A stretch of 40,867 bases of DNA from an uncultured Clostridia bacterium (GTDB lineage: Bacteria > Bacillota > Clostridia > UBA1381): contig CANQQW010000013.1 of the NCBI GenBank assembly GCA_947626075.1, forward strand, positions 1-40,867, read 5' to 3'. The notes under the pieces are model-generated. The model was not told the origin of the DNA. It was given only the letters and a program-made list of their open reading frames with translations, and searched no databases. The translations under genes and the position numbers were made by a program. Shown here piece by piece: positions 39,145 through 40,867 of the stretch (position 1 is the first letter of the stretch; the number at the start of each line of letters is the position of its first letter).

Positions 39145-40782
39145 ATGAACAAAAACGACCTTAAAAAAATCATCGCGGTAAGCGCGGTGACAGCCGCGGC
39201 GACCGCAGCGGCGATAATCGTAATTTCACGCTGCCGCAAAGCGCGGGAGGAGCGGTCGGAAAACGAGTTTATGCTTCAAGGTAAAAACGCGTACATCACG
39301 GGCGGAGGTCTGAGCGCGTTCGCCGCCGCGCTGTATTTGGCGCGCGACTGTAAAATGGAACCGCGCCATATTCACATATTCGCCGACTGCCGTTACTCTT
39401 CCGGGAATGAGGAGAACGGGTACATCTGCCGCAGAGGTAAAATAATCGACGACAAGTCCATGAATTTGTTCGACCTTTTAAGCGGCGTACATTCCGTTGA
39501 CATACCCGACCTTACGGTATGTGATGAAATTCTGAATATCTACAGCGCAAACCCGGTTATGCGCCCGATAACGTTCATAGACGACGAGGAAAATGTGATA
39601 GACATTTCGGATATACGTCTTGACAGAGAGCAGAGAAACGCGGTAATCTCGCTTTTAAAGGAGAAAAAGGAAAAGCTTTTGCAAACTCCCTTATGCGAGG
39701 CTCTGCCGCACAGCTTCTTCTCGTCATATTTTTGGAAGCTCTTAAGCGCATCTTACGGCTTCTCTCCCTATTCGGGCGCTTATGAGTTCGTGAACGCGGT
39801 AACTCATATAGACGATATGCTTTCCGGCACTCTGCCAGCCGACTTTGACAGGCAGGAGGAAATAATCGAGCCGCTTAAAGCGCACCTTAAAGGGCTGGGC
39901 GTGGATATACGCGAAAGCGCTAAGGTTACGGACATGGATTTTGACAATGATTCTGTATCGGCGATACACTTCACCGACGACGGCGTGCGCAAAAGCGTTT
40001 ACCCCGGAAACGATGATATATGTATATTCCCGACGGATGAGATGGCTGAGTGCGCTTCATACGGAGATTTTAACGAAAGCGCGCCGAGAACATTCTCCGC
40101 GCCTTATGAGCTTTGGAGCAAGCTTGCCGAAAAGCACGGCGCGTTTAAAAATCCCGCGGCGCTGTTCGCGGACGACGATGAAAATATGTCGGAAGAGTTT
40201 ACCGTTACGCTTAAAAACCGTATGCTGCCGGAGCTTATAGACAAGGTGACCTGCGGTGCGCTCGGTCTTGACGGAGTTATAGTTCTTGACAACTCAAACT
40301 GGAAAATGACGGTATGCGCCGTTCCTCCGTCGCATTTTAAAAATCAAAGCGAGGACACCGCCATACTTTGGGGTACGGCATCGCATCCCGACAACGAGGG
40401 CGAAAGCTGCGCTAAGGCTATGACGGATTGCTCCGGCGCGGAGATTTTATACGAGCTTATATCCTGCTTCAATTTGCAGGAGGCTTGGGAGGATATACGC
40501 GATACCGTTATTAACGTTATTCCGTGCCACAGGCGCTATGACAAGTCGTACCTCGCGCCGACGGCATCAAAGCTTGAAATTATCCCGACGGGTATCTCAA
40601 ACTTCGCGATATCGGGTGATTTTGCGGAAAACGACGGCGGAACGGTGTTCGCCGAGGAATATGCCGTGAGCACCGCGCGCAGGGCAGCCTATACGCTGAT
40701 GCGTTCCGGCAGGAAAGTGTATCGGTCAAGACCGATACCGCCGCGCTCGGTAAAGAGGGCGTTAAGGCATTTGGCAAGATGA
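39145..40782 (+). CDS. Membrane-anchored oleate hydratase (MCRA) family protein, diverged
   Basis: A 545-residue protein. An N-terminal hydrophobic anchor (about 8-28, IIAVSAVTAAATAAAIIVI) is followed by a basic stretch. An FAD-binding Rossmann motif (AYITGGGLSAFAAALYLARD, about 49-68) and family landmarks (GYICRRGKIIDDKSMNLFDLL, NPVMRPITFI, SYFWKLLSASYGFSPYSGAYEF, GISNFAISGDFAE) follow. Classical oleate hydratases carry RGGREM with a catalytic Glu; here the segment reads RRGKII, so the Glu is missing, and the Tyr-bearing helix also looks altered. It may be a non-hydrating flavoprotein that binds fatty acids or membrane lipids, or have another activity. AAAGG precedes the ATG. An insertion sequence begins 33 nt downstream. 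Confidence 0.8.
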   Translation: MNKNDLKKIIAVSAVTAAATAAAIIVISRCRKAREERSENEFMLQGKNAYITGGGLSAFAAALYLARDCKMEPRHIHIFADCRYSSGNEENGYICRRGKIIDDKSMNLFDLLSGVHSVDIPDLTVCDEILNIYSANPVMRPITFIDDEENVIDISDIRLDREQRNAVISLLKEKKEKLLQTPLCEALPHSFFSSYFWKLLSASYGFSPYSGAYEFVNAVTHIDDMLSGTLPADFDRQEEIIEPLKAHLKGLGVDIRESAKVTDMDFDNDSVSAIHFTDDGVRKSVYPGNDDICIFPTDEMAECASYGDFNESAPRTFSAPYELWSKLAEKHGAFKNPAALFADDDENMSEEFTVTLKNRMLPELIDKVTCGALGLDGVIVLDNSNWKMTVCAVPPSHFKNQSEDTAILWGTASHPDNEGESCAKAMTDCSGAEILYELISCFNLQEAWEDIRDTVINVIPCHRRYDKSYLAPTASKLEIIPTGISNFAISGDFAENDGGTVFAEEYAVSTARRAAYTLMRSGRKVYRSRPIPPRSVKRALRHLAR

Positions 40783-40814
40783 TGTGATTATAAAAAACGG
40801 ACGGTCGGTTGATA

Positions 40815-40867
40815 TGCACCCCAAATGTTAGACACATTTGGAGGTGCATATTATTATGGGTAAAAAA
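40815..40867 (+). mobile_element. Left end of an insertion sequence (IS3/IS150-like, cut by window end)
   Basis: TGCACCCCAAATG (40815-40827) pairs with CATTTGGAGGTGCA (40835-40848) to form a 13-bp hairpin with one bulge. The 3' arm contains the ribosome site GGAGG of a reading frame starting at 40856. The terminal TG..., the hairpin masking the ribosome site and a start MGKK are typical of transposon ends, and I recall similar ends in clostridial IS3-family elements. Only 53 bp are visible, so family assignment is tentative. Confidence 0.55.
40856..40867 (+). CDS. Probable transposase start (four codons only)
   Basis: ATG GGT AAA AAA at the very end of the window, 8 nt after AGGTGCA. It is interpreted as the first transposase frame only because of the hairpin context. 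Confidence 0.4.

Overview
The window looks like chromosome of a spore-forming, anaerobic, carbohydrate-fermenting member of Clostridia (Bacillota), probably a gut or rumen type; I cannot name the genus. Supporting signs are an intact spoIIAA-spoIIAB-sigF operon, a NADH-linked [FeFe]-hydrogenase (hydC-hydB-hydA), a DapL-type lysine route, a DUF1292/RuvX pair, an SLH protein, several glycoside hydrolases, and sigma-A promoters of TTGACA-17-TATAAT type with strong GGAGG ribosome sites. No tRNA, rRNA or CRISPR array was seen.

Region 1 (1-4520, minus strand) is nitrogen assimilation plus lysine/diaminopimelate: glnA, an ANTAR-domain antiterminator (NitR-like), dapF, dapL and the first codons of gltB. 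Both glnA and gltB have a consensus promoter followed at once by an intrinsic terminator. Each terminator overlaps a hairpin whose six-base loop has A at position 1 and G at position 4, the signature of ANTAR targets. This suggests a small antitermination regulon with the regulator encoded between its targets. Region 2 (4549-9449, minus) has a GH36 alpha-galactosidase, the spoIIA operon, a probable 6S RNA, DUF1292 and ruvX.

Region 3 (9587-15815, mostly plus) has a lipid kinase, a small membrane exporter-like protein and an ECF sigma system. In that system one ECF sigma gene is followed by an overlapping DUF4367 membrane protein and is divergent from a zinc-finger anti-sigma gene that carries an ECF-type promoter. 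Three secreted or envelope proteins follow, the first with its ribosome site buried in a perfect hairpin. Region 4 (15876-22886) has hpf, a giant two-module GT-C mannosyltransferase-like protein with repeat-expanded linkers, an orphan fumarase alpha subunit, and a compact overlapping operon of ECF sigma, anti-sigma-like::NfeD fusion and SPFH/stomatin, probably an envelope-stress module.

Region 5 (22953-28707) has a CAP-domain secreted protein, a tiny DUF6472 gene, a frameshifted dinB, a GH2 enzyme and a GNAT acetyltransferase. Region 6 (28789-32840, minus) is the hydrogenase operon. Region 7 (32992-39063, minus) has a LacZ-type GH2 enzyme, a heparinase II/III-like protein and a secreted cyclophilin. 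The 5' end of the cyclophilin gene is tandemly triplicated, leaving two free signal-peptide micro-ORFs in its leader. Region 8 (39145-40867, plus) has a membrane-anchored, apparently catalytically diverged oleate-hydratase-family protein and the left end of an insertion sequence.

Most striking are the paired ANTAR-type attenuators, the ECF/anti-sigma::NfeD/SPFH operon, the signal-peptide micro-ORF array and the ribosome-site-masking hairpin. All statements come from reading the sequence; no database search was run.
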